64,000 bases of DNA from Bacillus sp. KH172YL63. Its GTDB lineage: Bacteria > Bacillota > Bacilli > Bacillales > Bacillaceae_B. Where the stretch lies: NCBI RefSeq assembly GCF_011398925.1, contig NZ_AP022842.1, forward strand, positions 3,336,001 through 3,400,000. The letters are read 5' to 3'. This document shows, in pieces, positions 27,855-37,858 of this stretch. Made by a program: the position numbers and the translations under genes. The notes under the pieces are model-generated. The model was not told the DNA's origin. It made no database searches and worked only from the letters and a program-made list of their open reading frames with translations. Position 1 is the stretch's first letter; every line of letters begins with the position of its first letter.

Positions 27855-28656
27855 CTAAAGCCGCCTCCTGCTCCCTCGCTGCATACATCTCCAGTTCCTC
27901 ATTCGACAGGAATACCCGGAGCTTTTCTTCAAGGATCCTCGGATTTTGACCCGATTGCACCCCGATGACCCCTTCGATCACGATTTGCTTCATGAACACT
28001 TCTTTTTCAGTTTTCATAGAAAGTTTGGATGCCATCGGCAGGAATACGAGATTCGCAAGCAGCACCCCGTACAGTGTCGTTAACAACGCAATCGCCATAT
28101 TCGGCCCCAATGAGGAAGGATCATTCAGATTCTTCAGCATGAGGACAAGTCCGATCAACGTGCCGATCATCCCCCAGGCAGGTGCATACTCCCCGGCTTT
28201 TTCCAATAAGCTCTTATTTTTACGGTGCCTCTCTTCCAAAGCGATGATTTCAGCATTCATGATATCAACGATCACGTCCTGCTCAATCCCGTCAACGGCC
28301 AGGAGGACCCCTTTGCGGATAAACGGATCCTCGACTGCCTCCACTTCAGCTTCGAGAGAAAGAAGACCTTCCCTTCTTGCCTTGTCAGCCAAAGTGACAA
28401 ACGTCCGGATCAGCATCTGAAGATCATATTCATCATGACGAAACGATTCCCTCATCACTTTCCCGAGCTGCTTCAGTTCCCTGACCGAGAAACTGACCAG
28501 CATGGCGCCGAATAATCCGCCGATCACGACGAAAATCGACGGCAGATCGATAAACGAACGGAAGCCCGAGACGCCGGCATTCGTAATGATGGCGATGGAT
28601 ACGAACAAAAATCCCACTAAAACCCCGATTGGTGTAAGAACATCAAGCTTTTTCAT
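27844..28656 (-). CDS. motP: Flagellar stator protein MotP (MotA family, sodium type)
   Basis: A 270-aa membrane protein with four hydrophobic segments, two near the N terminus ([30 protein letters not shown]) and two in the second half ([35 protein letters not shown]), and a large cytoplasmic loop carrying charged residues that contact FliG. It forms the stator ring with MotS. It starts 57 nt after ccpA on the same strand with no terminator between, so ccpA-motP-motS are likely co-transcribed, as known for B. subtilis. Confidence 0.93.
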   Translation of the reverse strand: MKKLDVLTPIGVLVGFLFVSIAIITNAGVSGFRSFIDLPSIFVVIGGLFGAMLVSFSVRELKQLGKVMRESFRHDEYDLQMLIRTFVTLADKARREGLLSLEAEVEAVEDPFIRKGVLLAVDGIEQDVIVDIMNAEIIALEERHRKNKSLLEKAGEYAPAWGMIGTLIGLVLMLKNLNDPSSLGPNMAIALLTTLYGVLLANLVFLPMASKLSMKTEKEVFMKQIVIEGVIGVQSGQNPRILEEKLRVFLSNEELEMYAAREQEAALDDA

Positions 28657-28713
28657 ACTGACTCTCCCTGCAAAGTTCTGTCTGTCTCTTTATCGTTTAT
28701 ATCGACAAACTAC

Positions 28714-29712
28714 TTACTTTGTTGAGTTGCGGTGTTCCAGGCGGTGAGGAAGGACGACTGTCGATTCCTCGACCGTTTCTTTATTCATATATTTCGTCAG
28801 CAATCTCATAGCGACGGCGCCGATATCATATAAAGGCTGCACGACGGAAGTCAATTGAGGTCTGACCATCATGGCTAATCTTGTGTTATCAAAGCTGATG
28901 ATTTCCACATCTTCAGGGATGGACACGCCTTGGTCCTGGGCGCCATGAACGACACCAAGGGCCGTTTCATCGTTCCCGACGAATACAGCTGTCGGCTTGT
29001 CCACAAGTTCAGAGAACTTCTGCCATGCTTCAAGTCCTGAATCATATGTGTAGTCGCCTTCAATGACAAGGTCATCGCTGTATTCAACACCTGCTTTCGC
29101 AAGTGCCTCTCGATATCCTTCAAGCTTGAATTTCATGTTGATCGTATCGTGGAAAGGACCGCTTACGAATCCGATGCGTTTATGCCCTTTCTCAAGCAGG
29201 TCGGATACCGCATCATATGCAGCCGCCTTGTAATCGATATTGACGGAAGGAATTTTATTCGTCTCTTCCACCGCACCTGCAAGTACGATCGGCACAGGTG
29301 AACGTTCAAACTCCTGAACGTGCTCTTCAGAAATGTGACCGCCAAGGAACAGGATCCCGTCCACCTGCTTACCAAGCATCGTGTTCAGAAGGTGAAGCTC
29401 TTTCTCGGCATTTTGATCCGAGTTGCTCAGGATGATATTGTATTTATACATCGTGGCGATATCCTCAATCCCACGGGCCAGCTCTGCATAGAAAATGTTC
29501 GAAATATCCGGGATGATGACCCCTACTGTCGTCGTCTTCTTGCTCGCAAGACCTCGAGCCACGGCGTTCGGACGGTAACCAAGTCGGTCAATGACCTCAA
29601 GTACCTTCTTTCTTGTTGCCGGTTTTACGTTCGGATTGCCATTCACGACACGGGAAACCGTCGCCATCGACACATTCGCTTCTCTCGCTACATCATATAT
29701 TGTAATGTTCAT
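28714..29712 (-). CDS. ccpA: Catabolite control protein A
   Basis: A 332-aa LacI-family regulator. The helix-turn-helix and hinge ([20 protein letters not shown], residues 4-23, hinge to about 58) are followed by a periplasmic-binding-like core. With HPr phosphorylated on Ser46 it binds cre sites to repress or activate carbon genes; likely targets in this window are acsA, acuABC and perhaps the peptide transporter. Length and sequence fit Bacillus CcpA. Followed by motPS. Confidence 0.97.
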   Translation of the reverse strand: MNITIYDVAREANVSMATVSRVVNGNPNVKPATRKKVLEVIDRLGYRPNAVARGLASKKTTTVGVIIPDISNIFYAELARGIEDIATMYKYNIILSNSDQNAEKELHLLNTMLGKQVDGILFLGGHISEEHVQEFERSPVPIVLAGAVEETNKIPSVNIDYKAAAYDAVSDLLEKGHKRIGFVSGPFHDTINMKFKLEGYREALAKAGVEYSDDLVIEGDYTYDSGLEAWQKFSELVDKPTAVFVGNDETALGVVHGAQDQGVSIPEDVEIISFDNTRLAMMVRPQLTSVVQPLYDIGAVAMRLLTKYMNKETVEESTVVLPHRLEHRNSTK

Positions 29713-29773
29713 TGCTTACACTCCTTTACTCTTCTACTCATTTACCTTATTTTACACCAAATAAACCTAAAGA

Positions 29774-29787
29774 AAAAAGCGATTACA
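29774..29787 (-). promoter_or_regulatory. Weak cre-like site upstream of ccpA
   Basis: TGTAATCGCTTTTT on the minus strand keeps the core TGTAANCGCT but lacks the CA end. It is 62 nt upstream of ccpA and could mediate autoregulation. The rest of 29713-30020 is AT-rich and holds no visible gene. Confidence 0.3.
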
Positions 29788-30021
29788 ATAGTTTGTTAAA
29801 AAATGCACATATTTATATCTCACTCAGTGTTTTTTCAATGTATATAGGTTATTTATCTGCAATTATGTAGATAATCATACGACAGTCTTTATATTCGTGC
29901 AATGACCTTGTCTTCATATCAGCAAAAAGATTATTATAGCACATTTCCCCCGGTGTGCAGGGGATTTTTTATCGCCGGCATATTTTCCGGTACGCCGGTG
30001 CATGATCATAAGGATCACCAT

Positions 30022-30052
30022 AAAAAAAGCTGAACCCCGAAGGATTCAGCTT
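30022..30052 (-). terminator. aroA terminator
   Basis: GCTGAATCC pairs with GGTTCAGC (one mismatch region) and is followed by seven T on the minus strand. Confidence 0.85.
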
Positions 30053-30066
30053 CTTTCTTCTATTAT

Positions 30067-31143
30067 TTACACGTTGATCGTTCTGCCTTTTAATACTTCC
30101 TGGTAGAAATGATCGAATTGATTAAGATCCATCTGCTGTGCAGAGTCGGACAGTGCAACGGCCGGGTCCGGATGAACTTCTGCCATTACCCCGTCTGCGC
30201 CGATGGCAAGTGCCGCTTTAGCCGTTGGAAGCAGCAGATCCCTGCGTCCGGTAGAGTGGGTCACATCTACGAATACAGGCAGATGCGTTTCTTGTTTAAG
30301 GATCGGCACAGCTGAGATGTCCAGCGTGTTTCGTGTCGCTTTTTCGTACGTACGGATTCCACGCTCACACAGGATGATGTCGCCATTACCTTGTGAGATG
30401 ATGTATTCTGCTGCGTTGATGAATTCATCAATCGTTGCGGCAAGGCCACGCTTCAGCAGGACAGGCTTTTTCACTGCGCCGGCTGCTTTCAGCAACTCGA
30501 AGTTCTGCATGTTACGGGCACCGATCTGGATAACATCGATGTATTCAAGTGCATGTTCGATGTCTGCCGGGTTGACGATTTCACTGACTACAGCCAAATC
30601 GTATTCATCTGCCACTTTCTTAAGTATCTTCAATCCTTCGATTCCAAGTCCTTGGAAGTCATAAGGTGACGTTCTCGGTTTGAACGCGCCGCCCCGGAGA
30701 AGCTTAAGCCCTTTCGCTTTCACGGCTTTTGCCACTTCCGCTACCTGCTCATATGACTCTACGGCACATGGACCGAAGATGAAGTGAGGATTTCCGTCCC
30801 CGATGGCATCTCCGTTAATGTTCACAATTGTATCTTCCGGTTTCTTTTTACGGGAGACAAGCAATGCTTTTCGATGATCGTCTTTTTGCAACTCGAGACC
30901 TGCTTTGAAGATTTCTTTGAAAATATGTTCAATGGTCGAATGTTCAAACGGACCGTCATTATGTTCTTTAATCAGATCGAGCATTCCTCTTTCTCGAACA
31001 GGATCATAGCGGTATACCCCTTGAGTTTCCTTGACACGCCCGATTTCCTGAACCAGCTTAGCACGTTCATTGATGGTGTCTAGTAGTTTTAAGTTCATTT
31101 CGTCTACTTGTTTACGTAATTGATCGAGCTCTTGATTACTCAC
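30067..31143 (-). CDS. aroA: Bifunctional chorismate mutase / 3-deoxy-7-phosphoheptulonate synthase
   Basis: A 358-aa fusion. Residues 1-90 form an AroQ chorismate mutase domain ([30 protein letters not shown]), and 100-358 a DAHP synthase ([40 protein letters not shown]). It makes the first intermediate of the shikimate pathway from PEP and erythrose-4-phosphate, and the mutase domain gives feedback control by chorismate/prephenate. The GTG at 31143 follows AAAGGGTG by 9 nt and gives the family start [12 protein letters not shown]; the longer in-frame extension is untranslated leader. Confidence 0.95.
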   Translation of the reverse strand: MSNQELDQLRKQVDEMNLKLLDTINERAKLVQEIGRVKETQGVYRYDPVRERGMLDLIKEHNDGPFEHSTIEHIFKEIFKAGLELQKDDHRKALLVSRKKKPEDTIVNINGDAIGDGNPHFIFGPCAVESYEQVAEVAKAVKAKGLKLLRGGAFKPRTSPYDFQGLGIEGLKILKKVADEYDLAVVSEIVNPADIEHALEYIDVIQIGARNMQNFELLKAAGAVKKPVLLKRGLAATIDEFINAAEYIISQGNGDIILCERGIRTYEKATRNTLDISAVPILKQETHLPVFVDVTHSTGRRDLLLPTAKAALAIGADGVMAEVHPDPAVALSDSAQQMDLNQFDHFYQEVLKGRTINV

Positions 31144-31231
31144 GATACAGCACCCTTTCTTTTTTTCCTGTTCATACGTAAAAACTGTTATAGTTTTAAG
31201 AAAGTATGATACATTTTTGATATTGAAACTC

Positions 31232-31260
31232 ATTATAATGGAACATATCTAAAATGTCAC
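31232..31260 (-). promoter_or_regulatory. Sigma-A promoter of aroA
   Basis: On the minus strand GTGACA (31260-31255) and TATAAT (31237-31232) are spaced by exactly 17 bp. Confidence 0.78.
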
Positions 31261-31345
31261 GAAAAATTTCTTTATTAATTAAACGCTTTTAAGCACTAAA
31301 GTATTTTTTATATTATGAGAATAGGCTAAAGTGGGTGTACATGAA

Positions 31346-33502
31346 TTGAAAAATAATCAAAAAATCTTTGCACTGGACATCGGTACCCGGTCAGTCGTCG
31401 GCATCATTTTGGAAGAAATAGACGGAACATTCCAAGTTTCAGATATATTGATAGAAGAACATAAAAAGCGGGCGATGCTCGATGGCCAGATCCATGACGT
31501 ACCTGCCGTATCCGAGGTGATCTCTTCCATCAAAGAGCAGTTGGAAAGAAGCCACGGCCCCCTTCGCAAAGTGTGCGTGGCAGCGGCAGGAAGGGCCCTT
31601 AAAACCGAAACGGCCCTTTCCACGGTCAATATAAAAGGAAAGCCCCTTCTGCAGAAGAATGATATCCTCCATTTAGAATTGAGCGCAGTCCAGCAGGCCC
31701 AGGCCCTAGCTGCTGAACAGGAAAGCGATGCGAAGAGCTATCACTATTATTGTGTCGGATATTCCGTCCTTTATTACCGCCTGGACGGGGAAGAAATCGG
31801 GAGCCTGATCGATCAGCAGGGGGATGAGGCGAGCGTCGAAATCATCGCCACCTTCCTCCCCCGTGTCGTCGTGGAATCCCTGATCGCCGCCCTGAACCGG
31901 TCCCATCTGGAAATGGAAGCACTGACGCTTGAACCGATTGCTGCCATCAATGTACTCATCCCCGAGTCCATGAGACGGCTCAACGTGGCACTCGTCGATA
32001 TCGGCGCAGGTACGTCCGATATTGCGATCACGAACAGTGGTACGGTCACAGCCTACGGAATGGTACCGACCGCTGGGGATGAAATCACGGAAGCAATCAG
32101 CAACGAGCTGCTTCTGGATTTCCCCCTTGCGGAAAAAGCGAAACGGGAGCTGGGGAAAGACAGCGAGATTACCGTCACCGATATCCTTGGATTCGAGACG
32201 ATCATGCTGTCAACAGAAGTCATTGAGAAAATCACGCCGGCGATCACAAAACTCTCAGGTGAAATTTCAAAAGAAATTCTCCGCTTGAACAACGGTAAGC
32301 CTCCACAGGCCGTCATGCTTGTCGGAGGGGGAAGCTTGACGCCTGAACTGCCTGGAGAGCTGGCGACAGCACTCCAGCTTCCAGCTAACCGGGTCGCTGT
32401 GAGGGGCGTCGAGGCAATTCAGAACATTAGCATCTCCGACGACGTGACAAAAGGACCGGAGCTTGTGACCCCGATCGGAATTGCGATTGCCGCCAAGCAG
32501 GCACCCGTTCAATACGTCACTGCCCACGTCAACGGGCAGCCGGTAAGGTTGTTCGAGGTCAAGGATCTGACCGTCGGCGACTGTATCCTGGCAGCCGGAT
32601 TAAAGGTAAGCAAGTGGCACGGCATGCCGGGAAGCGGGATATTTGTTTCCGTCAATGGCCAGGACATCACCATCCCTGGGGGACACGGACAGCCGCCGAT
32701 CGTCGAGAAAAACGGGGTGCCGAGTGATCTCGACGAAGTGATAAAAAATAACGACGTCATCACGGTGATAAAAGGCGTGGACGGTGCTTCCCCAATTGTC
32801 ACAATCGGGGATTTAGTGGACGATTCCTCTGTCAAAACGATCGAGGTGGATGGCCATCCCCACCAGCTGACGCCGCTTGTTTACCGGAGCGACCGTCCTG
32901 CGTCAATAGATGATCCAATCCAGGACCGGGATGCGATCCGGATCAAACTCATCGACACATTAGAAGATGCATTAACACATGCCGGCTTCAGCTCTTGGAT
33001 TGAAGATACAAAGCCTTTCCGCCTTTCCCTGAACGGCAAGGATACATTCTTTCCGGCATTCGCAGGTAAACTTCTCTTAAACGGAGTGGGAGCGAAACCT
33101 TCTTCGAAAATTCAACATGGGGACACTGTGTCATTCCAGAAACCCCATACGCCGAAACTAAGAGACATCCTGTCCAAAAAGCAGCTCGTCCCGAATACGA
33201 GCATCAGAATCACATATAATGGCCAGGAAGTCGAATTGACGAAGAACAGCAGCCGGATCCTGCGGAACGGAATCGCCCTTTCCATGGACGACAAAGTCTT
33301 TTCCGGTGATAGAATTGAAATGGCTGAACAGTACACGAGTCCCTTCATCTTTCAGGATCTGTTCACTGCCGTGGAAATCACCATGCCCACCCATTCAACA
33401 GGCAACTTCGAGCTGTTGAAAAACGGGAACCCGACAACATTCTATGAAGAAATCCAGGAAGGGGATGCCCTGGAAATCTTCTGGCCGCAGCCGGCACGTT
33501 GA
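31346..33502 (+). CDS. FtsA/PilM-like actin-fold ATPase with long C-terminal extension
   Basis: A 718-aa protein. Residues 1-370 form an actin-fold ATPase: phosphate 1 FALDIGTRSVVGII, phosphate 2 VALVDIGAGTSDIAI, adenosine motif AVMLVGGGSLTP, with an SHS2-like insert. Residues 390-718 contain about three similar strand-rich modules built around VNGQ, LNGK and YNGQ, each followed by ILxxGI or LLLNGV and a GDxI/V stretch, suggesting repeated beta-grasp-like domains. It is annotated in related bacilli as FtsA-like cell division or pilus protein, but true FtsA is about 420-440 aa. I chose the TTG at 31346 (8 nt after GGGTG); a GTG at 31331 is the alternative. Function unknown. Confidence 0.8.
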   Translation: MKNNQKIFALDIGTRSVVGIILEEIDGTFQVSDILIEEHKKRAMLDGQIHDVPAVSEVISSIKEQLERSHGPLRKVCVAAAGRALKTETALSTVNIKGKPLLQKNDILHLELSAVQQAQALAAEQESDAKSYHYYCVGYSVLYYRLDGEEIGSLIDQQGDEASVEIIATFLPRVVVESLIAALNRSHLEMEALTLEPIAAINVLIPESMRRLNVALVDIGAGTSDIAITNSGTVTAYGMVPTAGDEITEAISNELLLDFPLAEKAKRELGKDSEITVTDILGFETIMLSTEVIEKITPAITKLSGEISKEILRLNNGKPPQAVMLVGGGSLTPELPGELATALQLPANRVAVRGVEAIQNISISDDVTKGPELVTPIGIAIAAKQAPVQYVTAHVNGQPVRLFEVKDLTVGDCILAAGLKVSKWHGMPGSGIFVSVNGQDITIPGGHGQPPIVEKNGVPSDLDEVIKNNDVITVIKGVDGASPIVTIGDLVDDSSVKTIEVDGHPHQLTPLVYRSDRPASIDDPIQDRDAIRIKLIDTLEDALTHAGFSSWIEDTKPFRLSLNGKDTFFPAFAGKLLLNGVGAKPSSKIQHGDTVSFQKPHTPKLRDILSKKQLVPNTSIRITYNGQEVELTKNSSRILRNGIALSMDDKVFSGDRIEMAEQYTSPFIFQDLFTAVEITMPTHSTGNFELLKNGNPTTFYEEIQEGDALEIFWPQPAR

Positions 33503-33514
33503 CATACTAAACTT

Positions 33515-33556
33515 AAAAAGCGAACGGTCCATCCATGGATGACCGTTCGCTTTTTT
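33515..33556. terminator. Bidirectional terminator between FtsA-like gene and ytxH-like gene
   Basis: AAAAAGCGAACGGTC pairs with GACCGTTCGCTTTTT around ATCCATGGAT-type loop bases, serving convergent transcripts. Confidence 0.88.
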
Positions 33557-33561
33557 GGTTT

Positions 33562-34107
33562 TTATGATCCAACCTGCCCTGGAATGCTGCTGTCACGATT
33601 CACAGGGTGGATATGCTTTTCATCTGTTGACGTTGAGCTTGCCTGCGACCCGGCATCACTTGCCCCGCTGGTCACTTCCTCACCGGCTTCACGGACCTTG
33701 CCGCTGATGTCCTTTAATTCCTCTGCTGCTTCCTTCGTGGTGGCAATCATCTCAGAGGAATCTTCCTTCACCTGATTCACCTGCTCCATGACGTCCTCAT
33801 TCACCTTTTCGTAAAGGCTCTGGGCATCGTTGATCGCTTCCTTTAACACGTTAGAGGCTGTCTTCATGCGATCCTGCAGGTCACTCGCCACACCCGACGG
33901 ATCCTCCTTTACCTTCGCAACCATATCCATCGTAGAATCCTTCATTTCTGCCGTTTTCGACGTCACATTTGATCTGGTCGTCTTATCGAGCATGGCAAGT
34001 GCTCCGCCAACCACTGCCCCTACGACCATTCCTTTTAACAGCTTTCCATTCTTTCCTTCATTCATAGAATTCCTTGTTTGCGTTTCATATGCTACTGGCT
34101 GTGTCAT
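33562..34107 (-). CDS. YtxH-domain protein (small membrane-anchored helical protein)
   Basis: A 181-aa protein. A glycine-rich hydrophobic segment (GKLLKGMVVGAVVGGALAML, about residues 22-41) resembles the YtxH anchor, and the rest is a long charged amphipathic helix with EVNEDVMEQVNQVKED-like heptads, ending in a Ser/Thr-rich tail. This is the architecture of YtxH/gas-vesicle-like general stress proteins. It is a second member beside ytxH at 35514-35990. Start ATG at 34107 follows AGGAGG. Function unknown. Confidence 0.8.
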   Translation of the reverse strand: MTQPVAYETQTRNSMNEGKNGKLLKGMVVGAVVGGALAMLDKTTRSNVTSKTAEMKDSTMDMVAKVKEDPSGVASDLQDRMKTASNVLKEAINDAQSLYEKVNEDVMEQVNQVKEDSSEMIATTKEAAEELKDISGKVREAGEEVTSGASDAGSQASSTSTDEKHIHPVNRDSSIPGQVGS

Positions 34108-34432
34108 TCAAATTTCCTCCTACAATTTTTATTCTTATAGAATAACTTCCCGGTAGAGAGGAAAATAAACATCGGGGAGTTAATTACCATTTATTTCAAT
34201 ATCATTTAAACCTTACTATTACCAAAAAAGAGGTAGTTGATTGCAGCGAGAATCAACTGTCCAGAATAAGTGATTTACATAAAATAATGAGTCTAGGAAT
34301 TACTTTATCACTCATTCATTTTCTTGGATGCAGTAATGAATGGAATATATCCATCCTTTTACTTTGCATCTTTACTGATTGCTTTGACCGTTCCCAAAGA
34401 ACCAAGTCACCGATCAAGTTCAAATGATAGTA

Positions 34433-34468
34433 AATAAAAAACAGCCATTCCTATGTTAAAACGACTGT
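34433..34468 (-). terminator. Terminator of the small lipoprotein gene
   Basis: On the minus strand ACAGTCGTT pairs with AATGGCTGT (with G.U pairs) and is followed by TTTTTTATTT. The stretch 34108-34430 holds nothing recognisable. Confidence 0.7.
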
Positions 34469-34496
34469 ACCTCTTATTCCGTCACAAGGAAAGTTC

Positions 34497-34898
34497 TTAA
34501 TGCCTTTCAATGCTTATAACCTCATTGGATGGAGTAAGGTGTCCCTTCCCCCCTATTGAAAAGTCAGACCCTTGGCGTTCCATTTCAACATATTGAACTA
34601 CTTTATTTCCCTCTAGGAAAACCAATAGGTATATATCATCTCTCATACTGATATTACTTGGGTCTTTAAAGTCAGTACCTAGTTCATCTTCTATGGCTTC
34701 TTGTGTACTATAAGGCGTGAAAAGGAATGCTTTATCCCAATCGAAAGTAGTCAATGTTTTTATACCTATCTCACTTTTATTTTTATCCTCTACCATAGAA
34801 TAAATAGAATTCTCTAAGTCTTTATTATGCTTAACATTACTTGGGCTACATCCTACTAACAAAAACAAAAGAAGAATAAAAAATGCTACTTTCTTCAA
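34497..34898 (-). CDS. Small lipoprotein of unknown function
   Basis: A 133-aa protein. The TTG at 34898 has AAAGGAG 7 nt upstream and gives a lipoprotein signal, MKKVAFFILLLFLLVGC, with lipobox LVGC at residue 17. The mature part includes FDWDKAFLFTPY and TFKDPSNISMRDDIYLLVF-like stretches seen in small Bacillus lipoproteins. An in-frame ATG at 34943 would add a tail without a ribosome binding site and hide the signal peptide. No function is assigned. Confidence 0.72.
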   Translation of the reverse strand: MKKVAFFILLLFLLVGCSPSNVKHNKDLENSIYSMVEDKNKSEIGIKTLTTFDWDKAFLFTPYSTQEAIEDELGTDFKDPSNISMRDDIYLLVFLEGNKVVQYVEMERQGSDFSIGGKGHLTPSNEVISIERH

Positions 34899-35044
34899 GT
34901 TAATACTCCTTTCTCTAAAAAAATTTAATAACCTGTGGTTCAATAACCTGCCGTTAGCTGAGTAAGTCTCTTTTTATATAATACCAAATAGTTAAAATTA
35001 ATCCTTGTTCTAATTAAGCTAACGATCTTTACGAAAAAATCCAT

Positions 35045-35074
35045 AAAAAAAGAACCCTGCCGCAACAGAGTTCT
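35045..35074 (-). terminator. ytxJ terminator
   Basis: AGAACTCTG pairs with CAGGGTTCT (one mismatch) followed by seven T on the minus strand. Confidence 0.8.
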
Positions 35075-35081
35075 TTCCTTC

Positions 35082-35402
35082 TTACAATTTTTGCAGAGCA
35101 CCCTCGGTGATATTCCAATGAGAAGCATTCCAGCCAGGCTTGCCGTCGATGAATAAGAACGCCTGCGGAGATTCATGCTTGATGCCGTATTTTTCGGCAA
35201 TATGATTCGATAGCTCCCTTGACTCCTGCACGGCCAGGTAAAAGCCTTCTTCCCCTTCATGCTTGTTCAGGAATGATTGATACTCATTGAATGCAGTGGA
35301 GCTGACAGGGCATGTCAGGCTGTGCTTCATCAAGAAGAATCGTGGATTGGTTTCAGACAGCTGTTCAAACTGCTGAACGGATTCGATTTTTTGCATGGTC
35401 AT
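35082..35402 (-). CDS. ytxJ: YtxJ, monothiol bacilliredoxin-like protein
   Basis: A 106-aa thioredoxin-fold protein, the length of B. subtilis YtxJ (108). The active site reads SLTCPVSSTA, a single Cys followed by PVS, typical of the monothiol bacilliredoxin group that acts on bacillithiolated proteins. The start at 35402 (MTMQKIES) follows AAAGGA by 7 nt; the ATG six bases later is possible. In B. subtilis it is the last gene of the sigma-B/sigma-H operon ytxGHJ; here a hairpin lies between ytxH and ytxJ. Confidence 0.88.
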   Translation of the reverse strand: MTMQKIESVQQFEQLSETNPRFFLMKHSLTCPVSSTAFNEYQSFLNKHEGEEGFYLAVQESRELSNHIAEKYGIKHESPQAFLFIDGKPGWNASHWNITEGALQKL

Positions 35403-35463
35403 TCTACTTCCTTTCATTCGGTGAAATGTATAAGCTTGCGAAGAATCGCTGATTTTTTCCAAT

Positions 35464-35497
35464 AAAAAAACGGTGAAGTCATCATATCACTTCACCG
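35464..35497 (-). terminator. Hairpin terminator between ytxH and ytxJ
   Basis: On the minus strand CGGTGAAGTG and a facing CTTCACCG form a stem, followed by TTTTTTT. It lies after ytxH and before ytxJ, so it would reduce or separate ytxJ expression. Confidence 0.75.
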
Positions 35498-35513
35498 CCC
35501 TTGGAATCAATTA

Positions 35514-35990
35514 TTATTGATTGTATGTTTTTTCAGTTTCATCAAAAGCTTTTTTCGTATCTTCAAGCTTTTGATTCAAGTCAGCTGTTTCCGCCACTGG
35601 CGATGCTTCTTCCTCTGAAACAGCCTGGAGCTCTTCATTCACTTCTTCAAGCTCAGAATTGTTGGAGCGGTATGTTTTAATCTTTCCTACCACATTGTTG
35701 GACTGCTCTTGCACCGTTTTCGACAACGCAGAAGATTTCTCCTTCGCAACCGCTGCAAGCTCATTCCCCTTCTCAACTGCCGTATCTTTCCACTGTCCCG
35801 TCTTCTCCTTGATCACGACAGCCTGCTCGTTGATATCATTGCGTAAATCCTTGCCTGATTTCGGAGCCAAAAGAAGCGCCGTCGCAGCCCCTACGATTCC
35901 ACCGATCAATGTCCCGATAATGAAATCCTTTGAATTGATGTTGTTGCTGTCAGTCGCCTGGTTCTGATTTTGATTGTACTGTTGTGTCAT
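35514..35990 (-). CDS. ytxH: YtxH general stress protein
   Basis: A 158-aa protein. A Gly/Ala-rich membrane anchor (IIGTLIGGIVGAATALLLAP, about residues 24-43) is followed by the family motif KSGKDLRNDI and a long charged helix. Q/N-rich N terminus. The ATG at 35990 follows GAGGGG; the earlier ATG at 35999 is only one nt from that site. Starts 18 nt after ytxG. Induced by general stress in B. subtilis; molecular role unknown. Confidence 0.88.
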   Translation of the reverse strand: MTQQYNQNQNQATDSNNINSKDFIIGTLIGGIVGAATALLLAPKSGKDLRNDINEQAVVIKEKTGQWKDTAVEKGNELAAVAKEKSSALSKTVQEQSNNVVGKIKTYRSNNSELEEVNEELQAVSEEEASPVAETADLNQKLEDTKKAFDETEKTYNQ

Positions 35991-36007
35991 GTTTAACATT
36001 CCCCTCT

Positions 36008-36529
36008 CTAATTGTTATAAGATCTTGCTCTTTTAACTAATTTTTCTCGAGATCGAACTTCTTTGGGTGTATGGTTTTGAACAGCTTCATCAGGTACATC
36101 AGGTTGTGTTGGCTGTTTTTCCTGTTTTTGTTTCCATTTGTCCTTCAACTCAATAAAGGCATTCCCCCACTGAACCACTTGTGAGATCTTCCCCTGGTTG
36201 CGCTCAAGCTCAGTCGAGATTGAAGTGCTCACCTTTTTCACCGAGTTGTTAAGGTTTTGAATGGAATGGCCCACATCTTTTACTGCATAAACAACGGTGT
36301 TCAGATCCTCAGACTTCTTCTGGATATCCTCGGCTAATAAGTTTGTTTTATGTAGTAATTCTGTAGATTCCTTCGTTACGCCCTGCAATTGGCTCTCAAG
36401 GCCCGTCAATGTTGTTGAAACGCTGTCTAACGTTGTGCCCAGGGACTTCAATGTTTTCATCACACTTAGTACTAGAATAAAAAATGCAACTGCTATCACA
36501 GCTACGCTTAGATAAAGAATGATTTCCAT
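36008..36529 (-). CDS. ytxG: YtxG, DUF948 stress protein
   Basis: A 173-aa protein. One N-terminal membrane helix ([20 protein letters not shown]) and a DUF948 coiled-coil domain to about residue 120 with TLxxL heptads, then a charged tail. The ATG at 36529 follows GGAGG with 8-9 nt; the longer in-frame start at 36634 overlaps the promoters. First gene of ytxGH(J); sigma-B and sigma-H type promoters lie directly upstream. Confidence 0.87.
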   Translation of the reverse strand: MEIILYLSVAVIAVAFFILVLSVMKTLKSLGTTLDSVSTTLTGLESQLQGVTKESTELLHKTNLLAEDIQKKSEDLNTVVYAVKDVGHSIQNLNNSVKKVSTSISTELERNQGKISQVVQWGNAFIELKDKWKQKQEKQPTQPDVPDEAVQNHTPKEVRSREKLVKRARSYNN

Positions 36530-36558
36530 ATGCCACACCTCCATGTTATAGGAACTCT

Positions 36559-36583
36559 TTACCCCACAGATAAACAAATAAAC
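36559..36583 (-). promoter_or_regulatory. Sigma-B promoter of ytxGHJ
   Basis: On the minus strand GTTTAT (36583-36578), 13 bp, then GGGTAA (36564-36559) fit the sigma-B consensus GTTTAA-N12-14-GGGTAT with one change in each box. In B. subtilis this operon is sigma-B dependent. Confidence 0.8.
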
Positions 36584-36593
36584 ATTATAGTAG

Positions 36594-36623
36594 TATTTCT
36601 TCTTTTTAAAACCATATTCCTGC
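36594..36623 (-). promoter_or_regulatory. Possible sigma-H promoter of ytxGHJ
   Basis: On the minus strand GCAGGAATA, 12 bp, then GAAGAAATA match the sigma-H pattern RNAGGAWWW-N11-13-RNNGAATWW apart from one base. The B. subtilis operon also has a sigma-H promoter. Confidence 0.5.
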
Positions 36624-36730
36624 CTGTGAAACAAATTTTTTTATTGTATTATCATTTCTCATGTTGAATCTCTCATCCAACAATATTTTAGGGTACAATA
36701 AGATTGATTATATAAAAGGGGGAAATAGAC

Positions 36731-37846
36731 ATGAAAGATCCACGCATTGAAAAACTGGCTAAAAATTTAATTCAATATTCCGTACAATTGCAGCCGGGAG
36801 AAAAAGTATTGATTGAAAACTTCGGACTTCAGCGTGAGCTAGTGACATCACTCGTCAAGGAAGCGTATGCTGCAGGGGGGTACCCTTTCGTATCCATCAA
36901 AGACCACGCCGTTGACCGCGCACTGTTGATGGGAGCACAGGAAGAGCAGTATCACATGATGGCTGGCTTCGAAGCGAACGTCATGGACCAGATGGATGCC
37001 TACATCGGTTTGCGTGCAGGTGACAATATCAATGAACAATCCGATGTGCCGGATGAAAACATGAAAATCCACGGCAACACGATTGGCAAAAAAGTACATA
37101 GAGAAATCCGCGTACCAAAGAAAAAGTGGGTCGTGCTCCGCTACCCAACTTCATCCATGGCACAGCTTGCCAACATGAGCACAGAAGGCTTCGAAGACTT
37201 CTACTTCGACGTCTGCAACCTCGACTACAGCAAAATGGACAAAGCTATGGACAACCTGGTCGAACTCATGAACAACACCGATAAAGTCCGACTTGTCGGA
37301 GAAGGGACGGACCTTACATTCTCGATCAAGGACATCCCTGCGGTGAAATGTGCCGGCCGCCTGAACATCCCTGACGGAGAAGTATACAGCGCACCGGTCA
37401 AAGATTCGGTCAACGGCGTCATCTCATACAACACGCCCTCCCCTTACAACGGATTCACCTTTGAAAATGTCAAATTGACGTTCAAAGACGGAAAAATCGT
37501 TGAAGCGACAGCCAATGACACTGACCGCATCAACAAAATCTTCGACACCGACGAAGGAGCAAGATACATCGGCGAATTCGCCATCGGCGTGAACCCGTTC
37601 ATCCAGCACCCGATGCAGGACATCCTGTTTGACGAAAAAATCGACGGCAGCTTCCACTTCACACCAGGTGAATGCTACGAAGAAGCCTACAACGGCAACC
37701 ACTCCAACATCCACTGGGATATGGTGATGATTCAGCGTCCTGAATACGGCGGCGGGGAAATCTACTTCGATGATGTCCTCATCCGTAAAGACGGACGGTT
37801 CGTGGTCGAAGCACTAGAAGTGTTGAATCCGGAGAATTTGAAATAA
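36731..37846 (+). CDS. Aminopeptidase, M29 family
   Basis: A 371-aa cytoplasmic metallopeptidase of the AmpS/aminopeptidase T family. GEGTDLTFSI, the Glu in NIPDGEVYSAP, GEFAIGVNP and the His-rich metal-binding HSNIHWDMV are the family's conserved blocks with ligands to the two-metal site. It removes N-terminal residues from peptides. It is shorter than AmpS of B. subtilis (about 410), so it may be a separate paralogue. The ATG at 36731 follows AAAGGGGG. Single gene; downstream lies the inverted 25-bp repeat array. Confidence 0.92.
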   Translation: MKDPRIEKLAKNLIQYSVQLQPGEKVLIENFGLQRELVTSLVKEAYAAGGYPFVSIKDHAVDRALLMGAQEEQYHMMAGFEANVMDQMDAYIGLRAGDNINEQSDVPDENMKIHGNTIGKKVHREIRVPKKKWVVLRYPTSSMAQLANMSTEGFEDFYFDVCNLDYSKMDKAMDNLVELMNNTDKVRLVGEGTDLTFSIKDIPAVKCAGRLNIPDGEVYSAPVKDSVNGVISYNTPSPYNGFTFENVKLTFKDGKIVEATANDTDRINKIFDTDEGARYIGEFAIGVNPFIQHPMQDILFDEKIDGSFHFTPGECYEEAYNGNHSNIHWDMVMIQRPEYGGGEIYFDDVLIRKDGRFVVEALEVLNPENLK

Positions 37847-37858
37847 GGAATGAAGTTG

